This document shows, one piece after another, positions 14,907-23,478 of a stretch of 38,636 nt of DNA. The translations under genes and the position numbers were made by a program. Below the pieces are notes generated by a model. That model was not told the DNA's origin. It saw only the letters and a program-made list of their open reading frames with translations, and ran no database searches. Source of the stretch: Streptomyces longispororuber. GTDB taxonomy: Bacteria; Actinomycetota; Actinomycetes; Streptomycetales; Streptomycetaceae. The first letter of the stretch is position 1. Each line of letters opens with the position of its first letter. The DNA lies in contig NZ_JAMOLN010000087.1 of the NCBI RefSeq assembly GCF_024448165.1, forward strand, positions 1 to 38,636. Direction: 5' to 3'.

Positions 14907-17015
14907 ATGTTCGCAGCACTCGGTCGGTTCGTGGTCCGCAGGCCCTGGTGGGTGATCCTCGGCTGGGTCGTGGTGGCCGCGGCGGTGATCTCGCTCGCGC
15001 CGAAGCTGACGTCCAGCAGCGACGAGGCCAGCTTCCTGCCCGACACCTACGAGTCGATCAAGGCGTCCGACATCCAGGAGTCGGAGTTCCCGCAGCAGCA
15101 GAACATCGGCGCGGTCATCGTCTTCCAGCGCTCCGACGGCGAGCGGCTGACCGTCGCCGACTCGGCCGACGTGGTCCGCGTGTCACGGGAGCTGGCGGCC
15201 AAGGACATTCCGAAGGTGGAGGCCGTCGTCCCCGGCAAGCCGTCGCCCAACGGCCTCGTCCAGACGTCGATGGTCGCCATGCCCAAGCTCACCGACCCCG
15301 CCGACACCTCCGAGCAGGACGCGGTCAAGACCCTCCGCACCGACCTCCAGCAGGAGGTCAAGGGCACGGACCTGAAGGCCGGCATCACCGGGTCCGCGGC
15401 GACCGCGCTCGACGAGTCGGAGGCGTCCGAGCGGGCCGGCCTGCTGGTCGGCGTCGGCACGATCGTCATCATCGTCGTGCTGCTCCTGATCATCTTCCGC
15501 AGCCCGATCATCGCGCTGCTCCCCGTCGTCCTGATCGGCCTCATCTCCCCGCTGGCCACCGGCCTTATCGCGTCCGCCAACAAGGCGTTCGACATGAAGG
15601 CGGACTCGTCGATCCAGGAACTCCTCACCGTCGTCCTGTTCGGCGTCGGCACGGACTACATCCTGTTCCTGCTCTTCCGGTACCGGGAGGCGCTCCGGGC
15701 GGGCGAGGACCCCAAACAGGGCATGGTGCACGCCGTGGAACGGGTCGGCGAAGCCATCACCTCGGCGGCCGGCGCGGTCATCGTCGCCTTCGCGGCGCTG
15801 GCGCTCTCCACGCTCGGCATGCTCAAGTCGATGGGCCCGGCGCTCGCCATCGCCGTGTTCGTGACGCTGTGCGCGGGCCTGACCCTGGTCCCCGCGGTCG
15901 TCTCGCTCCTCGGCACCAAGGTCTTCTGGCCGTCCAGGTCCTGGCAGCGCGAGCCGCAGGGCACCGGCTTCGCCAAGCTGGGCGGGGCCATCGCCCGCCG
16001 CCCCGCGGTCTGGGCCGTGCTGTCGGCGCTCGTCATGGCCGTCCTCGCCCTCGGCGCCCTCGGCTACCGGGCCAACTTCGACCTCGCGACGTCCTCGCTG
16101 CCCAAGACGAAGGAGTCGATGGTCGCGCTGCAGAACCTGGAGAAGGGCTTCCCCGCGGGCACCACCGATCCGACGAGCGTGTATCTGACCTCGACCTCGG
16201 ACACGCCCCTGTCCCCGCGGCAGACGGCCGCCTTCCGCGCGTCCCTCGCGGACGTCGACGGGGTCGGCACGGTCGGCGCCGCCACGCTCAGCACGAACGG
16301 CACCGCCGCGGCGTACAGCGTCGTCCTGGACGATCCGCCGGCCTCCGAGGCGGCGATGGCCACGGTCAAGGACGACCTGCGCCCGGCCGCCCACTCGGCC
16401 GCCCCCGAGGGCACCGAGGCCGCGGTCGGCGGGATCACCGCGGTCTACGTCGACATCAACAAGGCGGTCGACCGGGACTACTCGGTGGTCTTCCCCGTCG
16501 CCGCGCTCTGCATCATGGTCATCCTCGGTCTGCTGCTGCGCAGCCTGGTCGCGCCCTGGTACCTGATGGTGTCGGTGGCGCTCGGCTTCGGCGCGACGCT
16601 CGGCGCGACGTCGTTCCTCTTCACCCGGATCGGCAGCCAGCCGGGGCTGATGTTCATGCTGCCGGTGATCATGTACTTGTTCGTGGTCGCGCTCGGCACG
16701 GACTACAACATCCTGATGGTGTCCCGGCTCCGCGAGGAGGCCAGGGCCGGGCGTGATCCGCACGACGCGGCGGGTACGGCGGTGCGGCACTCGGGCCCGA
16801 CGATCGCCTCGGCCGGCGTGATCCTCGCGGGCACGTTCGCCACGCTGATGCTGGCCGGCAACTCCACGCTCTCCCAGATGGGGTTCGCGCTCTCCTTCGG
16901 CATCGTGATCGCGGCGTTCGTGATGGCGATGGTCTTCACCCCCGCCCTGACGGCCCTCATCGGCCACGCGGCCTGGTGGCCCGGCCACGGCGACCGCAAG
17001 CCGCCGGCGGAGTAG
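14907..17015 (+). CDS. MMPL/RND family transporter
   Basis: A 702-residue inner-membrane transporter of the MMPL type, proton-driven pumps for lipids or drugs. It has two similar halves, each with one leading span (ALGRFVVRRPWWVILGWVVVAAAVISLAPKL in the first), an extracytoplasmic porter domain, and five spans. Both halves keep the proton-relay motif: GTDYILFLLFRYREAL and GTDYNILMVSRLREEA. FRSPIIALLPVVLIGLISPLATG and LRSLVAPWYLMVSVALGFGATLGATS are the matching second helices. The length fits the short actinobacterial form without a cytoplasmic tail domain. The ATG follows a GAGG-containing leader. It is divergent from the channel-like gene across 163 bases and convergent with the SDR gene. 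The substrate cannot be told. Confidence 0.92.
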   Translation: MFAALGRFVVRRPWWVILGWVVVAAAVISLAPKLTSSSDEASFLPDTYESIKASDIQESEFPQQQNIGAVIVFQRSDGERLTVADSADVVRVSRELAAKDIPKVEAVVPGKPSPNGLVQTSMVAMPKLTDPADTSEQDAVKTLRTDLQQEVKGTDLKAGITGSAATALDESEASERAGLLVGVGTIVIIVVLLLIIFRSPIIALLPVVLIGLISPLATGLIASANKAFDMKADSSIQELLTVVLFGVGTDYILFLLFRYREALRAGEDPKQGMVHAVERVGEAITSAAGAVIVAFAALALSTLGMLKSMGPALAIAVFVTLCAGLTLVPAVVSLLGTKVFWPSRSWQREPQGTGFAKLGGAIARRPAVWAVLSALVMAVLALGALGYRANFDLATSSLPKTKESMVALQNLEKGFPAGTTDPTSVYLTSTSDTPLSPRQTAAFRASLADVDGVGTVGAATLSTNGTAAAYSVVLDDPPASEAAMATVKDDLRPAAHSAAPEGTEAAVGGITAVYVDINKAVDRDYSVVFPVAALCIMVILGLLLRSLVAPWYLMVSVALGFGATLGATSFLFTRIGSQPGLMFMLPVIMYLFVVALGTDYNILMVSRLREEARAGRDPHDAAGTAVRHSGPTIASAGVILAGTFATLMLAGNSTLSQMGFALSFGIVIAAFVMAMVFTPALTALIGHAAWWPGHGDRKPPAE

Positions 17016-17073
17016 CGGATTCGTGTGCGGGGCACCCGCCGACGAACCCGGAACCCGCAACGGCGACCCCGGA

Positions 17074-17868
17074 CTACCGCAACCCGTGCCGGCGAGCCAC
17101 CATGCGCTCACTCGCCCCCCGCGGCAGCACCCGCCGTAGAGCGAAGACGAACGGCGCCCCGCTCCCCACCGCGTAGAACGGCCGCAGCCGCCCCGCCTCG
17201 ATCGCCACGACCACCTTCGCCGCGACCTTCTCGGCAGAGATCCCCTTCGCCTCGTTGGCGTTGAGAGCCGCGAGCATCGTGTCGTAGGCACTCCGGAAGG
17301 GCGAGTCGGTGGCCACGTACTGCGTGCGCCGCTCACTGATCCCGGTGGCGATGGACCCCGGCTCCACCGTCGTGATGCCGACCCCGTACGGCGCGTACTC
17401 CCGCCGCGCCGCACTCGCGAACCCCTTGATCGCCGCCTTCGACGCGACGTACGACGACCGGTACGCGAGCGGGAAACTGGCCAGCATCGACCCGACCATC
17501 ACCACCCGCCCCCGCCCGCGCGCCCGCATCCCCGGCAGCACCAGCTGACTCAGCCGCACCGCCCCGAACACGTTCAGCTGGAACAGCCGCCGCACCGCGT
17601 CCATCGGCAGCTCCTCGAACGGCCCGCTCTGCGACTCGCCCGCGTTGTTCACGAGCACGTCCACCTCGCCCGCCGCCGCGGCACACGCCTCGATGCTCGC
17701 CTCGTCGGACAGGTCGAGAGCCAGATAAGTCACCCCGGCCACCGGTGAGTTGACCTTCTCCGGGTTCCGGCTCGTGCCGTACACCCGGTACCCGCGCCGC
17801 ACCAGCGCCGCCGCCACGGCGGCCCCGATCCCCGAGGAGGCGCCGGTGACCAGCGCCGTGCCCGTCAC
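17074..17868 (-). CDS. SDR family oxidoreductase
   Basis: A 264-residue classical short-chain dehydrogenase. TGASSGIG (8-15) binds the dinucleotide, NNAG is at 74-77, the catalytic Ser is near 127 (VGSMLAS), and Tyr140 and Lys144 form YVASK. TSR after the second strand favours NADP(H). The GTG start overlaps the stop of the flavin dehydrogenase gene by four bases (GTGA), so it is the third gene of a tetR - flavoprotein - SDR operon. The pairing with a ketosteroid-dehydrogenase-like flavoprotein suggests steroid or lipid modification, but the substrate is inferred. Confidence 0.93.
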   Translation of the reverse strand: MTGTALVTGASSGIGAAVAAALVRRGYRVYGTSRNPEKVNSPVAGVTYLALDLSDEASIEACAAAAGEVDVLVNNAGESQSGPFEELPMDAVRRLFQLNVFGAVRLSQLVLPGMRARGRGRVVMVGSMLASFPLAYRSSYVASKAAIKGFASAARREYAPYGVGITTVEPGSIATGISERRTQYVATDSPFRSAYDTMLAALNANEAKGISAEKVAAKVVVAIEAGRLRPFYAVGSGAPFVFALRRVLPRGASERMVARRHGLR

Positions 17869-19529
17869 GCCAGGCTCCTGGCGAGCGCGCGGCCCGCGGC
17901 CCGGCCGGAGAAGATGCAGCCGCCGAGGAAGGTGCCCTCCAGGGCGTTGTAGCCGTGCACGCCGCCGCCGCCGAACCCGGCGACCTCCCCGGCCGCGTAG
18001 AGCCCGTCGAAGACCGAACCGTCGGACCGCACGACCTGCGAGTCGAGCGTGGTCTCCAGACCGCCGAGCGTCTTGCGCGTCAGCACGTGCAGCCGCACGG
18101 CGATCAGCGGGCCCTGCTCCGGGTCGAGCAGCCGGTGCGGTTTGGCGACGCGGGTGAGGCGGTCGGGGAAGTACGACCGGGCGTTGCGCACGGCCATCAG
18201 CTGCATGTCCTTGGAGTAGCCGTTCTCGATCTCCCGGTCACGGGCGACGATCTCGCGCTCGACCTGCTCGTAGGAGAGCGGGGTGTCGGGCGTCAGCTTG
18301 TTCATCCCGGCGACGAGGTCGCGCAGGTTCCTCCGCACGACGAAGTCCTCGCCCCGGTCGAGGAACGCCTGGACCGGGCCCGGCGCGCCCTTCTTCACCC
18401 GCTGCAGCACCAGCTTCAGGTCCTTGCCGGTGATGTCGGGGTTCTGCTCGCTGCCGGAGAGCGCGAACTCCTTCTCCACGATGGCCCGGGTCAGCACGAA
18501 CCACGTGTGGTCGTGCCCGCTCGCGGTGATGTGCTTCAGCGTGGCGAGGGTGTCGTGGCCGGGGAAGAGCGGCGCGGGCAGCCGCTTGCCCTCGGCGTCC
18601 AGCCACAGCGACGACGGGCCGGGGATGATCCGGATGCCGTGGCCCGGCCAGATCGGGTCCCAGTTCTTGAGGCCCTCCGTGTAGTGCCACATGCGGTCGC
18701 GGTTGACGACGGAGGCGCCCGCGCCCTCGGTGATCCCGATCATCCGCCCGTCGACGTACGCGGGCACGCCCGTGACCATCGACCCGGGAGCGGCGCCCAC
18801 CCGGTCGACGGGCCAGTTCTTCCTGACCAGTTCGTGGTTGCCGCCGATGCCGCCCGACGTGACGACGACGGCCTGCGCCCGCAGCTCGAAGTCACCGACG
18901 GTCTCGCGCGAGGAGGCGACGCCCCGGGCCTCGTCCGACGGCGCGAGGAGCGAGCCGCGCACGCCGACCGCCGCCCCGTCCTCGACGATCAACTCGTCCA
19001 CCTGGTGGCGGTACTTGAACGTGACGAGCCCGCGCTCGGCGGCCTCCAGGACGGGCTCGCGGAAGACGCGCACGACCTCCGGGCCCGTGCCCCACGTGAT
19101 GTGGAAGCGCGGCACGGAGTTCCCGTGCCCGGTCGCGGTCCCCGAGCCGCGCTCGGCCCACCCCACGTTCGGGGTGACCTTCAGCCCGAGCCCGTACAGG
19201 TAGTCGCGCTTCTCGCCGGCCGCGAACTGCACATACGCCTCGGCCCACTTGCGCGGCCAGTGGTCCTCGGTCTCGCGGTCGAAGCCGGCGGAGCCGAGCC
19301 AGTCGGCGAGGGCCAGCTCGTAGCTGTCCTTGATGCCCATCCGCCGCTGCTCGGGGCTGTCGACGAGGAAGAGACCGCCGAGCGACCAGAACGCCTGGCC
19401 ACCGAGGTTCGCCTCGTTCTCCTGGTCGACGAGCACCACTCGCCTGCCCGCGCGGGTGAGTTCGTACGTGGCGACGAGCCCGGCGAGCCCGGCCCCCACG
19501 ACGATGACATCGGCACTGGCGTCACTCAC
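17865..19529 (-). CDS. FAD-binding dehydrogenase (3-ketosteroid dehydrogenase-like)
   Basis: A 554-residue flavoprotein of the fumarate reductase/KstD superfamily. The FAD-binding fold opens ADVIVVGAGLAGLVATYELTRAGRRVVLVDQENEANLGGQAFWSLGGLF. A second conserved block, VVVTSGGIGGNHELVRKNWP, lies mid-protein, and the C-terminal FAD loop is GLYAAGEVAGFGGGGVHGYNALEGTFLGGCIFSGRAAG. The match is to the group often annotated only as FAD-binding dehydrogenase, so ketosteroid activity should not be assumed. GTG 19529 overlaps the tetR stop (GTGA) and has GGGAG upstream. The following SDR gene overlaps its stop in the same way, so all three are translated together. Confidence 0.92.
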   Translation of the reverse strand: MSDASADVIVVGAGLAGLVATYELTRAGRRVVLVDQENEANLGGQAFWSLGGLFLVDSPEQRRMGIKDSYELALADWLGSAGFDRETEDHWPRKWAEAYVQFAAGEKRDYLYGLGLKVTPNVGWAERGSGTATGHGNSVPRFHITWGTGPEVVRVFREPVLEAAERGLVTFKYRHQVDELIVEDGAAVGVRGSLLAPSDEARGVASSRETVGDFELRAQAVVVTSGGIGGNHELVRKNWPVDRVGAAPGSMVTGVPAYVDGRMIGITEGAGASVVNRDRMWHYTEGLKNWDPIWPGHGIRIIPGPSSLWLDAEGKRLPAPLFPGHDTLATLKHITASGHDHTWFVLTRAIVEKEFALSGSEQNPDITGKDLKLVLQRVKKGAPGPVQAFLDRGEDFVVRRNLRDLVAGMNKLTPDTPLSYEQVEREIVARDREIENGYSKDMQLMAVRNARSYFPDRLTRVAKPHRLLDPEQGPLIAVRLHVLTRKTLGGLETTLDSQVVRSDGSVFDGLYAAGEVAGFGGGGVHGYNALEGTFLGGCIFSGRAAGRALARSLA

Positions 19530-20134
19530 GAGATCTCCCTCGGTGTGCTGTAGGCGCTGAGTACGTTCATGAAGAGGGCCTGCCGGCGCGTCCGGGCGCC
19601 CTCGTCCTCGGGCTGGAGCAGTACCTGCACGGCGGTCCCGTCGTGCACGGCCACCAGCGCGTCGCCCAGCGCGCGCTCGTCGGTGACCTGCCGCCCGAGC
19701 CGCCCCAGAGCGGTCACGAACACCGGCAGGATCGCGTCCCTGATCGCTTCCTCGCGGGCCGCCACCACCCGGCGCAGGCCCGGGGTGCGCAGCGCGTGCG
19801 CGGTGAACTCGGCGGTGATGCGGTACCAGGCGTCGTCCACGGGCGTCGCGTCGATCGCGGCCCGTACGGCGGCCTCGGGGTCGTCCGGATCGATACCGGC
19901 GAGAGCATCCCGCACATCGTCGAGCATCCGCGCCGAACGCTCTTCCCACAAGGCGAGAAACAGCTCGTCCAGGGAGGAGAAATTCGAGTAGAAAGCGCCG
20001 CGCGTGAACCCGGCGCGGTCGCAGACCTGCTCGACGGTGGAGCGCCCGAAGCCCTCGTCGGCGAACACGTGCAGGGCGGCGTCGAGCAGCCGCTGGCGGG
20101 TGCGCGCCCGCCTCTTGGTGACGGTGGCCGCCAT
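19526..20134 (-). CDS. TetR family transcriptional regulator
   Basis: A 202-residue repressor-type regulator. The N-terminal helix-turn-helix is TRQRLLDAALHVFADEGFGRSTVEQVCDRAGFTRGAFYSNFSSLDELFLALWEERS, with the usual GAFYSNF recognition helix. The C-terminal half is an alpha-helical ligand domain (AVRAAIDATPVDDAWYRITAEFTAHALRTPGLRRVVAARE). It is the first gene of an operon with the flavin dehydrogenase and SDR genes (four-base overlap). Its own leader carries two tandem 16-bp palindromes ending 17 bases before the ATG, so it probably represses its operon and releases on binding a substrate of the two enzymes. Confidence 0.94.
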   Translation of the reverse strand: MAATVTKRRARTRQRLLDAALHVFADEGFGRSTVEQVCDRAGFTRGAFYSNFSSLDELFLALWEERSARMLDDVRDALAGIDPDDPEAAVRAAIDATPVDDAWYRITAEFTAHALRTPGLRRVVAAREEAIRDAILPVFVTALGRLGRQVTDERALGDALVAVHDGTAVQVLLQPEDEGARTRRQALFMNVLSAYSTPREIS

Positions 20135-20150
20135 CTTCGCCTCCCCGGTC

Positions 20151-20185
20151 GGATACAGGAACGTATTCGATACATTCCTGTATCC
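20151..20185. promoter_or_regulatory. Dual palindromic operator of the tetR operon
   Basis: Outer arms GGATACAGGAA and TTCCTGTATCC are perfect over 11 bases around a 13-base centre that itself reads GTAT-TCG-ATAC. It can be parsed as two overlapping GATAC-N6-GTATC-type sites, starting at 20152 and 20169 and 17 bases apart. That suits two regulator dimers bound side by side. Confidence 0.8.
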
Positions 20186-20213
20186 ACAAGGGGTGCGCGC
20201 ATCAGGCGACCGG

Positions 20214-20798
20214 TCAGGCGAAGATCTCCACGAACGACCACACGGCGAGCGCCAGCATGCACACGCCGCCGATGCGCTGCACGGTCTTCAGCGGCACCTT
20301 CTTGGCGATGAAGCGGCCCGCGACCAGGGCGAGCCCGGAGACCGAGATCAGCGCGAGGAACGAGCCGATGGCGGTCGACCAGGAGCCGTTGGTGGCGGCC
20401 AGGTTGGCGGTGGTGATCTGGGTGAGGTCGCCCCACTCACCGATGAAGACGGCCATGAAGGCGGTGCCGAACACCGGCCAGAAACCGGTGACGATCTTCG
20501 CGCCCGCCTCATCGTCGTCCCCGTCGTCGTCCCCGCCACGCAGCAGCATGAAGGCGCCGAACAGGAACAGCAGACCGGACACCAGCTTCACGATCCAGCC
20601 CGGCAGCAGACCGAGCAGGGAACCGGCGCCGACCGCGATCGCGACGTGCACCGCGAACGCCGCGGACGTGCCGAACCACACGTAGAGGGGCTTCATCCGG
20701 GTGCCCATGGCCAGGGAGGCGAACATGGTCTTGTCCGGGAGTTCGGCGAGGAAGATCAGGCCGAAGGCGGTGACGATCGCCACGGGATCGAGATGCAT
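20214..20798 (-). CDS. TMEM165/GDT1 family (UPF0016) cation exporter, probably manganese
   Basis: A 194-residue membrane protein of two homologous three-helix halves. Each half has the family cation motif: ELPDKT at residues 19-24 and EWGDLT at 121-126 (consensus E-x-G-D-K/R-T/S). A short acidic loop (GGDDDGDDDEAG) lies between the halves. Family members in bacteria and plastids move Mn2+ (or Ca2+). A yybP-ykoY-type Mn2+ riboswitch in the leader supports Mn2+ export here. ATG 20796-20798 follows a GAGAG ribosome site. The downstream tetR gene on the same strand has its own operator. Confidence 0.92.
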   Translation of the reverse strand: MHLDPVAIVTAFGLIFLAELPDKTMFASLAMGTRMKPLYVWFGTSAAFAVHVAIAVGAGSLLGLLPGWIVKLVSGLLFLFGAFMLLRGGDDDGDDDEAGAKIVTGFWPVFGTAFMAVFIGEWGDLTQITTANLAATNGSWSTAIGSFLALISVSGLALVAGRFIAKKVPLKTVQRIGGVCMLALAVWSFVEIFA

Positions 20799-20869
20799 CG
20801 GGGGTCTCTCTGTACGGGCCGTAGCCGGACCCGAGTACCCGCCCGCTCCGGGGACCACTCGACCCGGCA

Positions 20870-20996
20870 GCGGCACATGGGCAGGCTGCCTGGTCGAAGG
20901 TCTCGCCCGCCCACGCCGTCTCCGGCCGGGCCCGGCCACCGGGAACCCGGGGGTTCCAGTGTGTCGACGACCGGTTCGCGGGGCTACTCCCCTTCG
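20870..20996 (-). promoter_or_regulatory. yybP-ykoY-like manganese riboswitch
   Basis: Read on the minus strand, the leader has GGGGAGTAGC (20992-20983), then CGTCGACACACTGG, a GC-rich stem region, and GAGACCTTCGACC followed by AGGCAGCC (about 20904-20884). GGGGAGTAG near the 5' strand and the GACCTT-type loop are the two conserved parts of the Mn2+-binding yybP-ykoY fold, and the downstream gene is a classic target. The 5' end overlaps the last codons of the FG-GAP gene. The exact 3' limit and expression platform are not resolved. Confidence 0.72.
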
Positions 20997-22408
20997 CTTG
21001 CGTGTTCCAGGGTACCAGCGGGCAGCACGAAGCCCTGCTGGGCGGCGAGGTCCCCGATCACCCACCACTGGGCGGGAGCGAACTTGTACGCCCAGGAAAC
21101 GACGACCTGGTCGCTGCCCCCGGGGCCGTAGCTGCCGCCGGCCGACACCCACACGCGCCGGTCGTACGGCTTCAGCTTCCGGCCCCCGTGCCGCTCGGGA
21201 CCGGAGATCCTGAGCGTGCGGATCTCGCCGGACGGCCCGTCGGCGGTGCCGCGCAGCACCACGACGCCCTTCAGGTCGGAGGGCATGATCGCGTCGACGT
21301 CCGAGGCGTACTGGGTGATCAGCTCGGCCTTCCCGTCGCCGTCCAGATCGGCCGCGGCGAGCCGCAGCCCGAGCCCGTCGGAGCCCGGGACGGCGCGGTC
21401 GGCCGGTTCGTCGAAGGAGCCGCGGGCGCCGCGCACGACGACGATCGGGGCGAGATCGGCCCGCCCGCCGCCGCCGTCGTCCTCGGTGTTGCGGCTGCCG
21501 CTGTCGGCGACGGCGAGGTCGTCCAGCCCGTCGCCGTCGAAGTCACCGGCCGTGACCGCGGAGCCGACCGGCAGCGTGTGCGCGGAGGCCGGGAAGCGGC
21601 CACCGGCCTGCCGGGCGCCGAACAGCAGCACGGACGTGACCTGCTCGCCGTCCGAGTCGGGGGTGACGACCAGGTCGGTGGCGGCGTCACCGTTCACGTC
21701 GGCGGCGGTGAGGTCGATGATGTTGCCGTACGTGCCGGGCGGCAGCCGGTACGAGGTGTCGGTGCGGGCCGCCGCGCCGTTGCGGCCGAACGGCCCGTAG
21801 CGGACCTCCAGACGGCGGGACGCGCCCTCCGGGTCGTCGACCGCCCGGAGCGCCAGGTCCGTGTGGCCGTCGCCGTCGAAGTCGCCGGCCGTGACGGCGG
21901 CGCTGAGGAAGTCCCGGCCGCCGGGCTCGGGCAGCGGGGTGGCGGCGGCCGCCGGGTCCGGGCCGCCGGAGCCGCCCCAGACGATGCCGGGCGCGGCGCC
22001 GGGCGTGACGACGAGGTCCGCGTAGCCGTCGCCGTCCAGGTCACCGGTGCTGCGGGGGGCCGGGCCCGCGTCGGTGAAGACGGTGCGGGTGGCCGGGTCG
22101 AGGCCGTCCTTCGACCCGTAGACCACGGCGAAGGACGCCATGCCGTTCTGCCCGGTCGACAGCAGCAGATCGCCGTAGCCGTCGCCGTTCAGGTCGGAGC
22201 CCAGCTTGCTGCCGTCGCCGCGGGGCACGGGCGCGGTGGCGCCCTTCCAGACGGGGAGCGCGGCGGGCGACGCGGTGGGCTTTCCGCTGGGGCGGGCGTC
22301 GCCGCCCCCGCCGCTCTCGGCCCCGCAGCCGGTGACCAGCGCGCCGCAGCACAACAGTCCGGCGGCGGTGACGGCGGCGCGGGGAACGGCTCTGCCCAAG
22401 AGGATCAT
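20984..22408 (-). CDS. FG-GAP/VCBS repeat lipoprotein
   Basis: A 474-residue surface lipoprotein. The signal peptide ends in the lipobox LVTGC with Cys28 as the lipid site, followed by a Gly/Ser/Pro-rich tether. The body is an integrin-alpha-like propeller with at least six calcium-loop repeats: SDLNGDGYGDLL, GDLDGDGYADLV, GDFDGDGHTDLA, ADVNGDAATDLV, GDFDGDGLDDLA and ADLDGDGKAELI. ATG 22408 lies after a G-rich stretch; GTG 22417 would add three residues. The stop TAG is part of the riboswitch motif of the next gene. It has no enzyme domain; binding or adhesion outside the cell is the usual guess. Confidence 0.88.
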   Translation of the reverse strand: MILLGRAVPRAAVTAAGLLCCGALVTGCGAESGGGGDARPSGKPTASPAALPVWKGATAPVPRGDGSKLGSDLNGDGYGDLLLSTGQNGMASFAVVYGSKDGLDPATRTVFTDAGPAPRSTGDLDGDGYADLVVTPGAAPGIVWGGSGGPDPAAAATPLPEPGGRDFLSAAVTAGDFDGDGHTDLALRAVDDPEGASRRLEVRYGPFGRNGAAARTDTSYRLPPGTYGNIIDLTAADVNGDAATDLVVTPDSDGEQVTSVLLFGARQAGGRFPASAHTLPVGSAVTAGDFDGDGLDDLAVADSGSRNTEDDGGGGRADLAPIVVVRGARGSFDEPADRAVPGSDGLGLRLAAADLDGDGKAELITQYASDVDAIMPSDLKGVVVLRGTADGPSGEIRTLRISGPERHGGRKLKPYDRRVWVSAGGSYGPGGSDQVVVSWAYKFAPAQWWVIGDLAAQQGFVLPAGTLEHASEGE

Positions 22409-22488
22409 GGCCCCCACCCCACACCGGCCGCCGACCCCTGACCAGCTCCGCGCGTCCTTCGTACCGGGACCGTTACCCGGCCGGGAGC

Positions 22489-23367
22489 TCAGCGGCCGAC
22501 CGGGTTCTCCCGCTCGACGCGGGACAGCTTCGCCGGGTTTCGGACGGCGTAAAGCCCGGTGATCAGGCCGTCGTCGATGCGCATCGCGATGACGGTGTCG
22601 ACCTCGCCGCCCCGCCGGATGACCAGCGCCGGGTCGCCGTTGATCAGCGTCGGGTGCAGCGTCGTCGAGGCGATGTTGCCCAGCACCTCCGCCACGAGCC
22701 CGGCTCCCACGACGGGCGCGAGCGCGGCCCGGACGACCCCGCCGCCGTCGGTCAGCAGGACGACGTCCGGCGCGAGGACGTCCAGCAGGCCCTGCAGGTC
22801 ACCGGTCTCGACCGCCCCGCGGAACGCCGCCACGGTGCGCCGGTTCTCGGCGGCGGACACCGACCCGCGCGGGCGGCGCGCGGCGACGTGGGCGCGGGCC
22901 CGGTGGGCGATCTGGCGCACGGCGGCCGGGGTCCTGTCGACGGCCTCGGCGATCTCCGCGTAGTCGAGCGCGAACACCTCGCGCAGCACGAACACGGCCC
23001 GCTCGGCCGGCGCCAGCGTCTCCAGGACCAGCAGCATCGCCATCGAGACGCTGTCCGCCAGTTCCACGTCCTCGGCGACGTCGGGCGAGGTCAGCAGCGG
23101 TTCGGGCAGCCAGGGCCCGACGTAGGACTCCTTGCGGCGGCCGAGCGTGCGCAGGTGCATCAGCGCCTGCCGGGTGACGATCCTGACCAGGTAGGCGCGC
23201 TGCTCCCGCACCTCGTCGTGGTCGACGCCCACCCAGCGCAGCCAGGCCTCCTGGAGGACGTCCTCGGCGTCGGCGGCCGAGCCGAGCATCTCGTAGGCGA
23301 CGGTGAACAGCAGATTGCGGTGGGCGACGAACGCCTCGGTCGGTGTCCGTCCGGTCCCGTCGGTCAT
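22489..23367 (-). CDS. sigJ: ECF41-type sigma factor (SigJ-like) with SnoaL-like C-terminal domain
   Basis: A 292-residue sigma factor. Region 2 is HRNLLFTVAYEMLGSAADAEDVLQEAWLRWVGVDHDEVREQRAYLVRIVTRQALMHL; region 4 is LAPAERAVFVLREVFALDYAEIAEAVDRTPAAVRQIAHRARAHV. The three ECF41 hallmarks are present: WLPEP in the linker (PWLPEPLLTSPD), DGGG in the SnoaL-like domain (VVLLTDGGGVV), and an NPDKL-like end (RNPAKL). In this group the fused C-terminal domain controls activity in place of a separate anti-sigma. The divergent neighbour is a carboxymuconolactone decarboxylase-family gene, the standard ECF41 partner. Both have the same promoter-like block upstream (23411-23442 here), so the gene is probably autoregulated. 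Confidence 0.92.
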   Translation of the reverse strand: MTDGTGRTPTEAFVAHRNLLFTVAYEMLGSAADAEDVLQEAWLRWVGVDHDEVREQRAYLVRIVTRQALMHLRTLGRRKESYVGPWLPEPLLTSPDVAEDVELADSVSMAMLLVLETLAPAERAVFVLREVFALDYAEIAEAVDRTPAAVRQIAHRARAHVAARRPRGSVSAAENRRTVAAFRGAVETGDLQGLLDVLAPDVVLLTDGGGVVRAALAPVVGAGLVAEVLGNIASTTLHPTLINGDPALVIRRGGEVDTVIAMRIDDGLITGLYAVRNPAKLSRVERENPVGR

Positions 23368-23410
23368 GTCCGGTCAGCTCCTGCCTGTTCGCCCTCGCCT
23401 GCGCGGTCGT

Positions 23411-23442
23411 ACACGAGATGCCGCCCGCCCCCGTCCTGTGAC
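23411..23442 (-). promoter_or_regulatory. Candidate SigJ promoter, leftward (sigJ)
   Basis: On the minus strand: GTCACAGGA, 10 bases, then CGGCATCTCGTGT. The block ends 43 bases before the sigJ ATG. It is the mirror of the block at 23479-23510. GTCACA resembles the TGTCACA -35 reported for ECF41 promoters. Confidence 0.7.
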
Positions 23443-23478
23443 ACCGGCCCGCAGTGGCGTACGTCACACGGTCGCCCG

